This document shows positions 8,842 through 24,100 of a stretch of 64,000 nt of DNA, piece by piece (within the stretch, counting starts at the first letter, position 1; each line of letters starts with the position of its first letter). The notes below the pieces were generated by a model. The model was not told the origin of the DNA, ran no database searches, and saw only the letters and a program-made list of their open reading frames with translations. This DNA comes from Owenia fusiformis (Eukaryota > Annelida > Polychaeta > Sabellida > Oweniidae), in assembly GCA_903813345.2 (NCBI GenBank), contig CAIIXF020000012.1, forward strand, positions 5,561,318 to 5,625,317, read 5' to 3'. A program made the translations under genes and the position numbers.

Positions 8842-11800
8842 TTCATTTTTAGTCCCCTCAAAGAAGCAGAAATCTGTTCTTGTTGAAAAGGTTGAGGTTT
8901 TGTTTTGTCAATTTCTAACAAATAACTTGTCTGAGCTATTTTAATTAAGTGTTCAAGAAATGGAGTTCAGATTCAAAGGATAAAGTGAGCTCATTCAGAA
9001 AACAGAAATTCACAGGACATCCATTTCAATACTTTTATTGTTCACATTGACATCAATAATGACATGAATGAGAGCAGTTCATTTTATTATTTAAGTTAGT
9101 GAAAATAGGATCCAAAAGAAACCACAGCAAGTTAAAATTTAAGCCAAAGAGCAACTTTTGTATATATTTGTGACATAATTTTTACAATTTTATGCAAAAA
9201 CCTTGAAAAAATAGTTGCCTCTCCTGCCCCATACTCATAGTTAACTATACTTGCAAGGTATATTTATTCATGTTTCAATTTTGTTTTCCAGAGATACATA
9301 GCTTAGTTACAACTGTCATGGGAGCAGTGCAGTACAAAAATCAACCTGAAATGGTACACACAAATATCAAAAGAACAAAGTAGGAGTCCATTCTAGCAGA
9401 TTATATGACCACAATTTTTGACTGCAGGTATGCTATTTATGTAAAATCCCTAGTAATATTTTATTGTAAATGGCCCCACCTTTAATCATCCAAATTTTAT
9501 TTGTCATATTTTGAAAAAGACGACTTTTTATGAAAACATTAAATTAAGATAAAAAGTGTCAATTGCATCACATTTTGATAATAACAATGGGGAATAATAC
9601 TTTCACAATGCACAATGAGAATAAAAATGTCCCAACTCACATTTTTGTGAAACAGAGAAATCAATTTTTGAAAGTTTAGTCATCTGTTACTTCAATACTA
9701 TCTATATGTCATTTGTTAAATTTTTATATTTTTTTGTATCAAAAATGTGTATATTTTCACTACAGAATTCATGAATTTTAAGATTTTCTAAGCCAATTTT
9801 CAAGCATATTAAAAATGGAGATAGGACAATTCAATTCCGACTTTTTCGTAACACTAACATCGAAAGATTAAAGCTGAGCTATGTCCATTTTGCTATGTAT
9901 TTTCAATGGGCACAAATTTCTCTAATCGTTATTTTTTCAAAAATATCTCATTTTTTCAATGGCTCTTGGGACATTTTTCTCATACAACGAAATATAATCC
10001 AATGTGGTTTAAACTTCACACAGTGCCTTGAATGTCAACCTAATTTCAACCATAACATGTATAGACATAAACATACCAGTCATCAAAGTCACATTAAATT
10101 CCAATATGGTATAATACATGGGTTTAATACATACAGTGTGGGCCAAAAATGCCACTTAATATTTGATCCAAAATCATATTTATACCCAAAGAAACTTGAG
10201 AATGCAATCTAGTACATGTTTACTTAAATAAAAGATGTCACCCGCGTCTCACTTTTACATGTGGCATGAGAAATTAACATAATTTGCATAATGTACCTTT
10301 CACTGATGCTGCCTGATGACCATCCCGCCATTAGTCGTGGTGTTAAGCCCTATGATCATTGAAGATGGGCAATAAAAAGTTGGAAGAAACTTCACCAACG
10401 TTTCATTGAAAATGCTATATCAGCATGGGGACCAAAACTAAAACTATCATAAAAAATGTACTCATTACATTAGCCTATTTTATTAATCAGGACCACTGGC
10501 TCTATATAATTGCAAACTTGTGTGTATGCAGGTTGGGTAATAAAAAAGTTCTAGCATTTTTTGTAAAAGTGGCATTTTTGGCTCAGCCTGTTGTTCTGTT
10601 GTTTGATGAAATCATCCCAAAACAAGTACAAATAGTCATACATGTAATTGCATGAAGTGCATATAATTTACATTCCAATTCATTTGTTGTTTTTCAGCTC
10701 AACAGCAAAGATGACTGGTACAGATTCCTGGATTCAGTTACCATTATGGAAAGAAACTTGATTTACAGATGACACGAGAACAAAGAAATTTATTGGGAAA
10801 CCAAGGCATAATGCCTTTGAAAGGAGTTTGAAGGAACATCATTTAATTGATAAGATACCTGGTACTGTACATAACCTAATGAGCCTGAAGTTTAAAGTGA
10901 CTGTGAAAATAAATGATTATTGTTGCAGTTTAGTGTAGGCCTACTTATAATCAGTATGGAGAAAAGAATTGTGCTATGCCAGTAAAAATGTTTTACATTG
11001 TATTGTTCAATGTAAAACACTATTATCTGGCACAAGGAAGGCATTATGGATCTGTAGTTAATATTACAACATCATTCGTGCTTATCTATTTGCACAAACA
11101 TGAAGGGCAACATATAATATTGATGCTCAACATAGCATCTTTACAAATCAACAATTTAACTGGTGCATTGTTCTTTGTATTGGAAGATGCTTCCCAAGAT
11201 ATCATTCAGAGGTGAACTCCAGTAATCAAAATACAGAATGGTGAACATGTTTCATTTACAGGGTGGTCCATAATTATATAATTTTACTACTGTACACATC
11301 CTTATTATTGTTTTATATTTTCTGAAAATGAAATACAAATACAAGCTCATAAAAGAGTAAGTACGATTAATTGCTGATTCATTAATCATTCTTGATTTAG
11401 CATAGACTAGGCTAAATAATGCAGAATGGGTAATTGCGATTTTTTGAAATTCAGTATTTTTGTTTTTTTACCTGATGTTTTGTACCCGAGATTTAATATG
11501 GTTACCATAGTAACAGATATGTTAAGTGGACTAAAGTTTTTTATTATGAACTTTGAAGATAATGTCATCATGATGACCCATGGCAAGTTTCACAACAACT
11601 CATTATCAACTGAATGAAATATTTGTATTTCAACAATACAGTTACAAAATTTTTGCAAAATGTTATATTTAAAAGATAATTTGTCAAATAGACATCTATA
11701 TTTGAAATCTTATCATGACATTAAGACATTATATATAAACATCTGGATACAACCCTATGCTTTATTTAATTTAGAATGTTTTATTCTGAATAAGAAATAA

Positions 11801-12179
11801 TTCTGACATGCAACAACTGAAAAAAGGACATGTAATGTATGTGATGTGCTGATATTGCTAATACATAACCAGTCTTTGAATTCAGATATTTGAATATTTT
11901 CTTGTTATTAAATATTCCAAGGTGAATATGGTTGCTATGGCAACCCACAACGCCCTCACTTAATGTTATACATGGATCTTCAAGCCTTTGTTATTTTCAT
12001 GACCCATGATAAGTTTCATTGCATTTGGTTCAGGATTAAGTCTTATATCCAGGTTTTCATAATGGAAGTGCAAAATATATCAAAAAGCTGTCAGATTTAA
12101 AAATAATGCGGCACTGAGACGTCTGTTTTGAAACCTATTATGGCATCAAGAGAGTTAAACAACAATATGTCAACACACT
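8842..12179. other. downstream flank of the tectonic gene, mostly unassigned
   Basis: AT-rich sequence with small dispersed repeats. Two short plus-strand stretches have good acceptor sites and short frames ending in stops: 9292-9383 (after TTTTGTTTTCCAG) and 10698-10772 (after TTGTTTTTCAG). They could be terminal exons of a gene entering from the left, but no family was recognised. Two blocks around 11490-11600 and 11920-12030 share a repeat with X-box-like palindromes. A final tectonic exon encoding a C-terminal membrane segment was looked for on the minus strand and not found. Confidence 0.4.
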
Positions 12180-15100
12180 TTAGTTTTTGGTGGTGCTATA
12201 ATATACCAACCTGGTGACAGGGTCTGGCTCCCTGGCTGGAACTTTGATAAACTTAACGACACTATTCACTGTAAAGCTTTGCACAAGATCACTATCAATA
12301 CTGCACATGGTGGATGTTACCCCAGAGCACCCAAGGCTCCAAGTGGTTGGCTCGAATCTAAAATATAAAAGAGTACTACAGTTAAAAGTGTGAAAGTGAA
12401 ACAGCATTGGTCATTGACAGTGTTCAACTTTTGATGGGTTGCATTAGTCTTGCTCAAAGCCTGTATCCACCCCCCCCCCTCCCGCCACCTTCACTGTCTT
12501 TACCTGGCAATATACAGAGAGAAGGATAAAGGGGTGGGGGGAGTACAGGGTCTTTTAAGCAAGACTAGGGTTGCATTTGCAGAGGTTCATGTCATACTAC
12601 GTTAATGGCTAATTGACATTTGAAGTGCTTCACTTATGGAGGTACTAGGTGTTCCGCTTTGCAGGTCTTAAATTGTATATACCAGTAATGTCAACATAAC
12701 ATCCTCAATATCTGAATAGCCTGTCCTTACTTGATGTAAGCTCCTGTGATCTGGTGCACATCCTCCCCATAGAGTTCCCCAGTCACTGCATAGAATATCT
12801 GCAAAAGAATATCATTGCAGTACATTGCTATCAAGATATCTGATATAAAAATAGAGATATTAGACATCAAGAAATAACAACAAATACTGCATACTGTTGC
12901 AACCCTGGGTCCAAAAGTGAAATTTAGGTTATAAAAATAACAATTTAATTTCTCCCTTTGTTTATCATTTCAGTTTGTGATATAATAGTAATTTTTTAAA
13001 CCAATGATTGACTCATTACAGATTCGCAAAGAAATATTAAACCTCTTTCAGAATAGAACCCATGGGCTCTAAAATATACCAGTAAAATTACTCTTGATAT
13101 ATGTAAGACTTAACATTTCAAGGACATATCAGTATGTAAATTATATCATGAATCACATAATGTAAATTATATTATGAATCACATTATGTAAATTAAATTA
13201 TGAATCACATTATGTAAATTATATTATGAATCACATTATGTAAATTATATTATGAATCACATTATGTAAATTAAATTATGAATCACATTATGTAAATTAT
13301 ATTATGAATCACATTATGTAAATCATATTATGAATCACATTATGTAAATTATATTATGAATCACATTATGTAAATTATATTATGAATCACATTATGTAAA
13401 TTATATTATGAATCACATTATGTAAATTATATTATGAATCACATTATGTAAATTATATTATGAATCACATTATGTAAATTATATTATGAATCACATTATG
13501 TAAATTATATTATGAATCACATTATGTAAATTATATTATGAATCACATTATGTAAATTATATCATGAATCACATTATGTAAATTATATCATGAATCACAT
13601 TATGTAAATTATATTATGAATCACATTATGTAAATTATATTATGAATCACATTATGTAAATTATATTATGAATCACATTATGTAAATTATATTATGAATC
13701 ACATTATGTAAATTAAATTATGAATCACATTATGTAAATTATATTATGAATCACATTATGTAAATTATATTATGAATCACATTATGTAAAGTATATTATG
13801 AATCACATTATGTAAATTATATTATGAATCACATTGTGTCAGACCTGTAAGTAAATGGTAGCAGGAACATCTGCACATACTCCTTGCAGCTGTTGAAATA
13901 CTTCATCATTGGTGCTCTTGTTGCTTATACTGCTGTTGGACTCAGGTGCAGATGTGCTGTTTAAACCAGATGTGATGTTTAATGCAAGGTTGGTTTCAGC
14001 TATGTCCTCTGTGTTATTGATAAAAAATGGTTCCCTGAAATATTGCGAAGGTATTACATAATTTGTAAAATACATAAGTTGTACAAATTAAATCAATAAT
14101 TAACAGCTAACATCTATCATTAGAGATTTTACCATTTATATACAATGTGTACAACACAGTTTTATGACCTACCTACAAAAACAAAAATATTCCTTGAACG
14201 AAAACAAATAAACCATTTTAATACATCTATATTACCTGACAATTGATAGCCAGTCAATGGAACTGTCAAGGTCAGGGTCACCAAATTTGCGCACATACTC
14301 AGACGGCATAATGGCTAGTTGACGATTTAACACAGTGCGTCTATAATAAGAAAATATCAAAAAGAACTATTTTGGAGAAATATTAATTCAGATAGCATAA
14401 TGGCTAGTTGACGATTTAACACAGTGCGTCTATAATAAGAAAATATCAAAAACAACTATATTGGGGAAATATAAATTCAATAGTCCTAACTAATTCTCCA
14501 CAGACAGATCAGTCATGCTTAGAATCATTCATTATTTTCTTCATATTAAATCTCTTATTTATCTCTAGCCTCACAATGAACATATTAATATGAGTGAGTG
14601 TTACGATTGTTTTTTCCACCAGTTTAGAAAAGTATACAAAACATAATTGCAAAATGTTTACAAAAACATGAGCAAATCAACAAATGATGAATGAGGAAAC
14701 AAACCTTAGGTTATCACAGTCATTTAGGAGAGAATAATTCAATCTGAGTAGACATCCACTTTGTGCGTCTTCACCAAACTTCAATCCACGTTTCTTAGCT
14801 TGAACACAGAGTCCGCTGCCATCTATAGTAGAATACAAACAAACGAAGACATAACAGGATAACATATATGACCACCTGGATGAAGTTACACACAAGTGTA
14901 ATAATTAAGTTATGACACTTCATGTTGAATGGTGGTCACAAAAATATGTTTTAAAGGAACAAAATGCGTAAATGAAGTCTCACTTTTGATCTTCATAGTA
15001 TTCCCAATGGATTAATAAGTACCTGATCTTTCATTTGACACCAAAAACAGCTCAAACAGACCACATCAGAGTTGACACTAGATCATGAATTTTTTTTCGA

Positions 15101-18100
15101 TCTATCATTTTATATATGTCAAGTTTTTAGCAATGCCATTCAAAGATTGCATTGTTGTTTGCATAAATTATCCATTAATTTTTGATTGGATTTTCAACCA
15201 TACCCCATCTTTTAATCCAAAAGTTATTTAAAAACATACACTTTGTGAAAAGTGGTAATTCACTTCTTTTGATCTCTGAACTTCAAATGCTGTTTTATAT
15301 GCGAGTAATTTTTTTCACTTCAGTATTGACCCAAATTAAAGTTTTTATCATATTTGATTGACTGTGTGAGTAACATGTCTCAAATAATATTTTGTCCTTC
15401 CTTCAAAAATAGGCGCATTGCCTGTTTAATAATATCAACTCTGCCTCTAACATATACTCAGAATTATACATACGAATTAATACACAAGAACACATGATCA
15501 GAGAAATCAAATAGTAAATTGGAAATAGTTTCATGAAAAGCCTAAGAAATACTTCAAAATAGTTTCATGAAAAACCTTAAAAACCACCTACCTGTGTTCC
15601 ATAAAGCTAGCTGGTAAGCTAAATCAGTGTTATAACTGGTCACATTTTCCACTGTACTTCCAAATGGCATTCCAACGCTACTCAGCAGTGGTTTGCCAAG
15701 CAAATAACCTGAAATATAATTTTAATGTCTTTAGTTGCCATTTCATGTTTGTTGAAGATTCTGTTGATTATCTTTGAAGAAGTAGTTTCCATCAAAACCA
15801 AACCTTCAAAGACTATGATAGCATAATTGCATCTAGCATGACTCATTTAAATTAATATTGAAAATTTTAAAAAATGAGGTGGTTTTTATGCATTTTCAAT
15901 TTTCATTTTTGATTAAAAAATTAATTATACTTTGGGTTGAACAAGGTTGGTATAGGATCTAAAAATATCTAGGTAGAGTATCTTGAATTAACACCAAAAT
16001 TGCTTTTGCACACAGTATTAAAGTTGATCTTTTAATCATTGATTCAAAAATACATCGTGGGATACCCAGGCTCATAGCCAGGGGGGGAGTTCGGGGGGTT
16101 CCGGCGAACCAAAATTTCTTTCAAAATCATGCAGTTTTTCACCATTCTGACTATTTTTTGAGTGATTTTTGGCCAAATTTGCCAAAGTGAACCCCCTAGA
16201 ATTTTTGGGAAAAGTGAACCCCCCTTGGAAAATTCTGGCTACGGGCCTGATACCTGTACATAGTACTAATATATGAACAATATGTAAATCAAATTATTCT
16301 TATAAAAATAGAATATGAAAGATAGATCTAACCAGGACTTCCAGATCTTGCTGTTACATCATTTCATTAAAAAAATTCTTCTAAAAATACAATATGAAAG
16401 ATCGATCTAACCAGGACTTCCAGATCTTGCTGTTACATCATTTCATTAAAAAAAATTCTTATAAAAATACAATATGAAAGATCGATCTCACCAGGACTTC
16501 CAGATCTTGCTGTTACATCATTTTGTATGTCACTTTCTGTTGTTTGGTTTGAAGAGAAATTGTGTAAGAACCTGAAAACAATGAATCAAAGCATAAACTA
16601 TATATAATGAAACATGCTGAATCTCTCTCGGATCTGAACACATTTCATATTTTTGTTTCCATTTTGAAAATGATTAGTTAACAAAGAAGGAAGCATAATC
16701 ACATCAAATGAAATACTCAAAGATTTCAAGCCACTTTAAATGTATGTCATATCCAAAACTTTTTAATCTAGTTTTTAACCTTGATGTTGATAAGTTCTTA
16801 ACAATCACACCTTTAATGATCAACAATCTGAGTTTAATATGAAATTAATAGTGTTAATTAATAGTGTCATGGCTTTTTCTGATATAAGATTAAAGAATCA
16901 TCTCTAATTAAAAGAGTGCAGATAGGTTGAGAATGCAAAGAGTAAATGGTAGAGGTGTCACGGATACCTGATTTTGTTTTGACCCACGGAATTACGTTCT
17001 CGGAACAGAACACAAAATAAAAAAAATTAAGAAGTTCGGTTCAGTTTCGGAACAAGAAAATCTTACACAACTTGTGGCACTTAAATAACCACAAAACAGC
17101 ATTTTTCTTTAAATATTTTGCACCAAAAGAAGTTCATTCTTCTTACTCCTTCTCATTGAAGAGTTTTGAAGAGCTTTTCGCTAACAAATAGAATCATACC
17201 AAATTTTATACATGCAGTCACTCTGTTCCTAACCGTTCTAAAATTGTCCCGTTCCAAAGCAAAATGTTCCGAACAGTTTTTTGTTCTGTGACATCTCTAG
17301 TAAATGGCAGATAACTTACCTTGTCTTCATTGGCTGTGTTACAACTACAGGTAGCTCCACAATGGTTGTCTTGGTGTAAGAACTTTCTACACGATCTACC
17401 GTTGTCTCATTTGAAACAGGGTCTGTTACATTGAACTCATTTGTATATCGTACAGTTGTGTTGATTTCATTAGTGATAACTGTGGGAAGATCAGCAAGAA
17501 TAATTGTAGCGTTTAATTGGAGGATTTCCAATCCCGCCCAGATGATGTCATAAGTAACGTCAACAACCGCATTATGACACATATTTGTCGTAGCATTGTA
17601 GATTGGCAATGGTGGAGCTGTAAAGCTGTCGTCCCATGTGCATCGCGCATACTGGGTTTCATTGACAAAACTGTCTCCTATTGGTACAAATTCAGTGCCA
17701 TTCTCACAAGAAGTGCTCCCTTCGGAGTCTATAGCACATCCAGGTGCTAAATCCAAAACGAACAATGATGCCTTATTTGGCTTTAACATATCTTCAATAT
17801 TTTCAGTTGATTTAACAAATGCTGTGTAATCCTCAGCACATAGATAGTGAGTTGTTGTGAGTGCCAACTTGGAGCCCCCATGTTGAGCCAATAAGGCTGG
17901 AGATCTAGGGCAAGGTGGTTGAGACTGGGTGCTACTTTGTATGTACATAGCTGCACTTAATACAGAGTCCTCCTTACACAAGTCAGCATTCACCTTGTAG
18001 GAACACCTGTAAATGACAACAATATAAAACAAGGAATCAACATGCTAAATGTCACCACCTGCCATTTCTTACAGATACTGACTACTGTTACAGATGTTAA

Positions 18101-21100
18101 ACACCGAACATAAGCCAAAAAATGGAGACTATAACAATATGTCACCACTCTTGGTGGTGATATAAAAACCTGGAGTCACTCTTAACTTGTATTTTAATGG
18201 TAATGTTGGATCAAAGTAGCAAATCCCACCGAACAAAACACATTTTGAAAATAAGTGGCCATCTCCAAAATTTCATCTTGAACAGAGCATATCAGCCTCT
18301 AAAATTTAAACTAAATCAATTCACTGGTATTTGAGTTATCAAAGATTACGTTTTTACGAATAATTGTGGCCATCTTGAAATACATTCACCATCTTATTTA
18401 CGAAAAATAATGGGCATTTTAAAATACTGTTGCCATCTTCAAAATTTCGTAATAAGTAGATCTCCTTTGTCCCTAGGTAGAAGCAAGTAAAATTTAAACC
18501 AAATCTGTTCACCGGTATAAAAAATTACAGCCATTTGGAAATTTGAACGAAATCCGGTTACTGGTATTTGAGTTATCAAAGATTACAGTTTTTAACGAAA
18601 AAATGGTGGCCATTTTGAAATTCAGCTATCATCTTTAAATTTTTTCTCGAACAGAGCAACTGTGTCCTTGTGTCTCTAACAAGGCTACATAACAGTATCC
18701 CTAGGCATTAGCATAAAAATTGAACCAAATCCATTTCCTGGTACTTTGAGTTATCAAAGATTATGTTTTTCTTGAGAAAAATTGTGGCCATTTTGAAAAT
18801 TAGCAGCCATCTTGAAACTCTCTTCTTGAATTAAAGCTTCTTTGTGCTTAGGCATCAGCTGATAAATTTGTAACCAAATCCGTCCACTAGAAATTGAGTT
18901 ATCATAGATTACATTTTTTACAAAAAATGGTGGCCATTTTGAATTGAGCAGCCATTATGAAAATTCCTTCTCGAGCAGAGGTCCTACACCCATAAGGCAT
19001 AATCCTATAAAATTTGAATCAAATCCGTCCACTGGTATCTGAGTTATCGCCTGGACATACGGACAAATGGAGGGACGGATGGAAGGACGGATGGACGGCT
19101 ATCATATATCCCTCTCAAACTTCGTTTAGTGGGATAAAAATATATATAATGTAAAGTCAAACAAAATATGAAGGGATGATTTATACCATACTGTTATTTA
19201 TTTATTTTGAACACAAATGTAATGTAAAACATGTAGCATGTAGAAGACATTTAAACATTGTATCATAAAATACCCAATAACTTGAAAAATTTCATACCAA
19301 AAATCCTTTAAAGTTTCAAATCAATCTGGTCAAAATGCTAAGACAAGAAAAGTAAATTGCAGAAACCCACCCACCAGCTACAATAAAAATTGAAATACAT
19401 GAATTGTAATTAATTAATTTACAACAATATTCATAATCATTTTCAAAAAATACTGACAACTTGTGAACGTGCATCATTCAGGTCTTATTAATTTCAATAT
19501 CAAACAATTTGTTCATTTGTTAAAAATAATTTGTTTGGTATTCAAATACTATACTGTTTGATTAATATTCATACACTGTAAATCATCAATATATAAACAG
19601 CAATTCATGAATTAAAGCCTTGAATAAGGTCAATATCTGAGTGCATCTAGAAAGTTGAAAATGTACATGTATTGTCAAGATCAAGGACTAGCACTGTCCA
19701 TTAACATTGAAGAATAAAAGTCTGTGCCCCCCCCCCCCATTACTATTTTCATATGGCCAGTCTATAATATTATAGAGTGATTCAAATATATAGCAAGCTG
19801 GCATTAACATCCTAAATATCACCACACTCCATTTATTACAGATGCCAAACACCGACTGTCAGACACCAACTGTCGTTACAAAAAAGACCATAACAATTTG
19901 TCACCACTTTTGGTAGTGACATAAAAACTCCAGCTTTTGGTGTAGTACTCAATGTTGTCACTTGATTTTAATAGAACTTTCTTATTTTTTCCTAATTTAC
20001 CTGGACTCTGTGTCCATTAGATAGTGAATTGGAGCAGTCTGTAAACATCCATCTGCAGTTTCCTGTGGCTGGGTTAGATAACCTGTGAAGGTTGAACTGC
20101 CACCGGGCTCACCAAGCACTCCTTATAACATAAAAATAGTAAGATAATAATACTACCAATACAATTAACAGTTACTGTACTTCTACTTAATTTGGTGGCT
20201 GTTTCAATTGTTAAAGTCTGCCAAATTAAGTATAGCCAACAAGTTCTGCGTAAGTCTAGTACCATGTAAATTAGTACCATTAGTACATTGTAACATTGCA
20301 AGTCCGCCAAATTAAGTAGCTACCAAATGTTTAAAACAGCAAATCCACCTATATAAGAAGCGCCAAATTTAGATGTAGAGTGTTATAAATAACATGTATT
20401 AATACAAATCTAATATACAATTATATATCAGGCGTATCAACAACAGTGACATTAATAAATTGACAATAAATAAATTTGAATTAATATGAATTTCCGCAAA
20501 AAGACACAATTGTAAATGTTTATGGATAACTTAACCATAGAATGTCAAAATGACTCCCCCCTGTAATGTTTTTTCCCAATAACTATTTTTTGGCTATTTT
20601 TGGTAGCTGGAGCTACAGATGTAAAAGGGAAAGTTTGAACATCCTAGATTCACTAATAAAAATTTTAAAAGGAGGGTGGCCTTTTGACCCCCCCCCCCCC
20701 CGCTTGGGCATTCATGTAACTTTATTTATCTTGTGGCTTCTAGGGTTAAAGGTAGATTAAAGCTCCAAAAAGAGGTACAAATGTTTAGGGTGAAATAGTG
20801 AAATACGTATTTCAGATGTTAAAAAAATTGAACTAGTTAACTGAGAAAGCAATTATCATGCAACAATATGCAATACTATCTAGTACATATAGTTTGAAAA
20901 CATACTTGTTTTAAGCATGATTCCTTGTTTGTATCCTATCCTGTCTGTACCTGGCAAATTCTCTTCTGTTGACCGTTTACCAGTTTCTCTGGAAACAAAC
21001 AAAGCAAAAATATTAGCTATAAAACCTTGGATTAATTGCTTAGTAGACCAGATGTAAAGTAATCCCTATGACCCAAGCCCCCGCCCAAGCCATCACGGGC

Positions 21101-24100
21101 AAGGGTAGTGGGGGCAGGGCTGCCAAACTGTAATATAGTCTATACTAGGTATTACTGGTACCAAGGTATTACTGAGGCCTATTATTGTAATCAGTCTAAC
21201 GTTTTATTTGAAGACACATTGCCTTATTAAGCAGGTAGAGGGGCATACAGAACACAGAAGCAAATGCTATGTTGAAAATTTTCTATATTTCAGTTTGTTA
21301 TTACATGTCACATAGGCCAGTGTTTTAGATGGGGATTATACGTACTTTACTAGTTTACATGAACGTGATATCATGCACAATATTTCTATGGTATCCAAAT
21401 ATTTCAGTCTTATAAATAAATATTGGTTGGGCCGTCATGACCACACAGATTAAAATCTTGTCATGTTTTTGCCCAGTTGTTTTAGACCCAACTTGCATAA
21501 TTAAGTCTCAAGTAACAAACAGCAATTCAAGCGAATGTATCATAAATATAAATACATTGAACATGCCAAAGTCAAGGTTCTAATACATGCTCAAGATCAC
21601 ATTATATTATATTAATATTAGCATTGAACATGCCGAAGTCTAGGTTCTAATAATGCTCAAGATAACATTATATTATATTAATATTAGCATTGAACATGCC
21701 GAAGTCTAGGTTCTAATACATGCTCAAGATCACATTATATTATATTAATATTAGCATTGAACATGCCGAGGTCTAGGTTCTAATACATGCTCAAGATCAC
21801 ATTATATTATATTAATATTAGCATTGAACATGCCGAAGTCAAGGTTCTAATACATGCTCAAGATCACATTATGTTATATTAATATTAGCATTGAACATGC
21901 CGAAGTCTAGGTTCTAATACATGCTCAAGATCACATTATATTATATTAATATTAGCATTGAACATGCCGAAGTCTAGGTTCTAATAATGCTCAAGATCAC
22001 ATTATATTATATTAATATTAGCATTGAACATGCCGAAGTCTAGGTTCTAATACATGCTCAAGATCACATTATATTATATTAATATTAGCATTGAACATGC
22101 CGAAGTCTAGGTTCTAATACATGCTGAAGATCACATTATATTATATTAATATTAGCATTGAACATGCCAAAGTCTAGGTTCTAATAATGCTCAAGATCAC
22201 ATTATATTATATTAATATTAGCATTGAACATGCCGAAGTCTAGGTTCTAATACATGCTCAAGATCACATTATATCATATTAATATTAGCATTGAACATGC
22301 CAAAGTCTAGGTTCTAATAATGCTCAAGATCACATTATATTATATTAATATTAGCATTGAACATGCCAAAGTCAAGGTTCTAATAATGCTCAAGATCACA
22401 TTATATTATATTAATATTAGCATTGAACATGCCGAAGTCTAGGTTCTAATACATGCTCAAGATCACATTATATTATATTAATATTAGCATTGAACATGCC
22501 GAAGTCTAGGTTCTAATACATGCTCAAGATCACATTATATTATATTAATATTAGCATTGAACATGCCAAAGTCAAGGTTCTAATACATGCTCAAGATCAA
22601 ATTATATTATATTAATATTAGCATTGAACATGCCAAAGTCAAGGTTCTAATACATGCTCAAGATCACATTATATTATATTAATATTAGCATTGAACATGC
22701 CAAAGTCAAGGTTCTAATAATGCTCAAGATCACATTATATTATATTAATATTAGCATTGAACATGCCGAAGTCTAGGTTCTAATACATGCTCAAGATCAC
22801 ATTATATTATATTAATATTAGCATTGAACATGCCGAAGTCTAGGTTCTAATACATGCTCAAGATCACATTATATTATATTAATATTAGCATTGAACATGC
22901 CAAAGTCAAGGTTCTAATACATGCTCAAGATCACATTATATTATATTAATATTAGCATTGAACATGCCGAAGTCTAGGTTCTAATACATGCTCAAGATCA
23001 CATTATATTATATTAATATTAGCATTGAACATGCCAAAGTCTAGGTTCTAATAATGCTCAAGATCACATTATATTATATTAATATTAGCATTGAACATGC
23101 CAAAGTCTAGGTTCTAATAATGCTCAAGATCACATTATATTATATTAATATTAGCATTGAACATGCCAAAGTCTAGGTTCTAATACATGCTCAAGATCAC
23201 ATAATATTATAGTTTATTAAATTACACTGTTTGATCTGTTCAATTTATGTTTGCAAAGTAAAAAACTAAAAAATATCAAACATTGAAGATCTGTGTAACA
23301 AATAAATGACTTCAAAGTTACTTCAAAGTTCGATGATCTTACCAAGATGAGGACGATGTTAAAAGTGCTAGCTTCGGTAATACACATACTTTTCATAGTA
23401 CTGACGAGCTTAAGTCAAGTTTTAACATTTTTCTTGAACCATTTAGCATAAATGGTGTCAAATCAATACAAACATTGAACATTTGACTTTTTCCCTGGTT
23501 CCTTACATTACTTGTATATGTCATGCACAATATTTCTGAGGTATCCAAATATTTCAATCTAATAAATTAATATTAACACTGAACAAGCCAAAGTCAAGGT
23601 TCTAGTACATGCTGCTCAAGATCACGTTCTTATATTACATTGTTTGATTTGTTCAATTTATGTTAGCAAAGTTACAATCAAAACAATATCAATCAGTGAA
23701 AACCTTATTAGTAATAAATAAATGAAGATTTGAACACTTCAACGTTCCATTATTTTACCAAGATGAGGACGATGGTAAAAGTGCTGGCTTTAGTGATACT
23801 TGTCATAGAAGTGATGAGCTCTGAGGCATCTACTGTGACTGACTGTCAAGATAATGATGTTAGAATGATGAAAGACACTCTAAACTCAATCGTAAAGGAG
23901 GAAAATATGAAAATGTCAAAAATGATGAAAAAAGTAAAAAGCAGAGTGAAATTGCTATCTGATGAAGTACTGGGATTGACAAAAGAAGTAGAAAATTTAA
24001 TGGAGGTTTCAACAACAAAGCAAAAATCCGGTAGGTGTACATGTATTACAACCTGACAACCTGGAAAGACAGGGAACTTATATGGGGTCCTGGAAACTGG

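Noticed and set aside
9292-10772. Two acceptor-bounded plus-strand terminal-exon candidates
   Set aside because: Only 24-31 codons each, no donor partners in the window and no recognisable family; noted in the flank entry only.
13138-23212. Tandem arrays considered as CRISPR
   Set aside because: Units are contiguous without unique spacers and lie in introns or flanks of eukaryotic genes; they are minisatellites.
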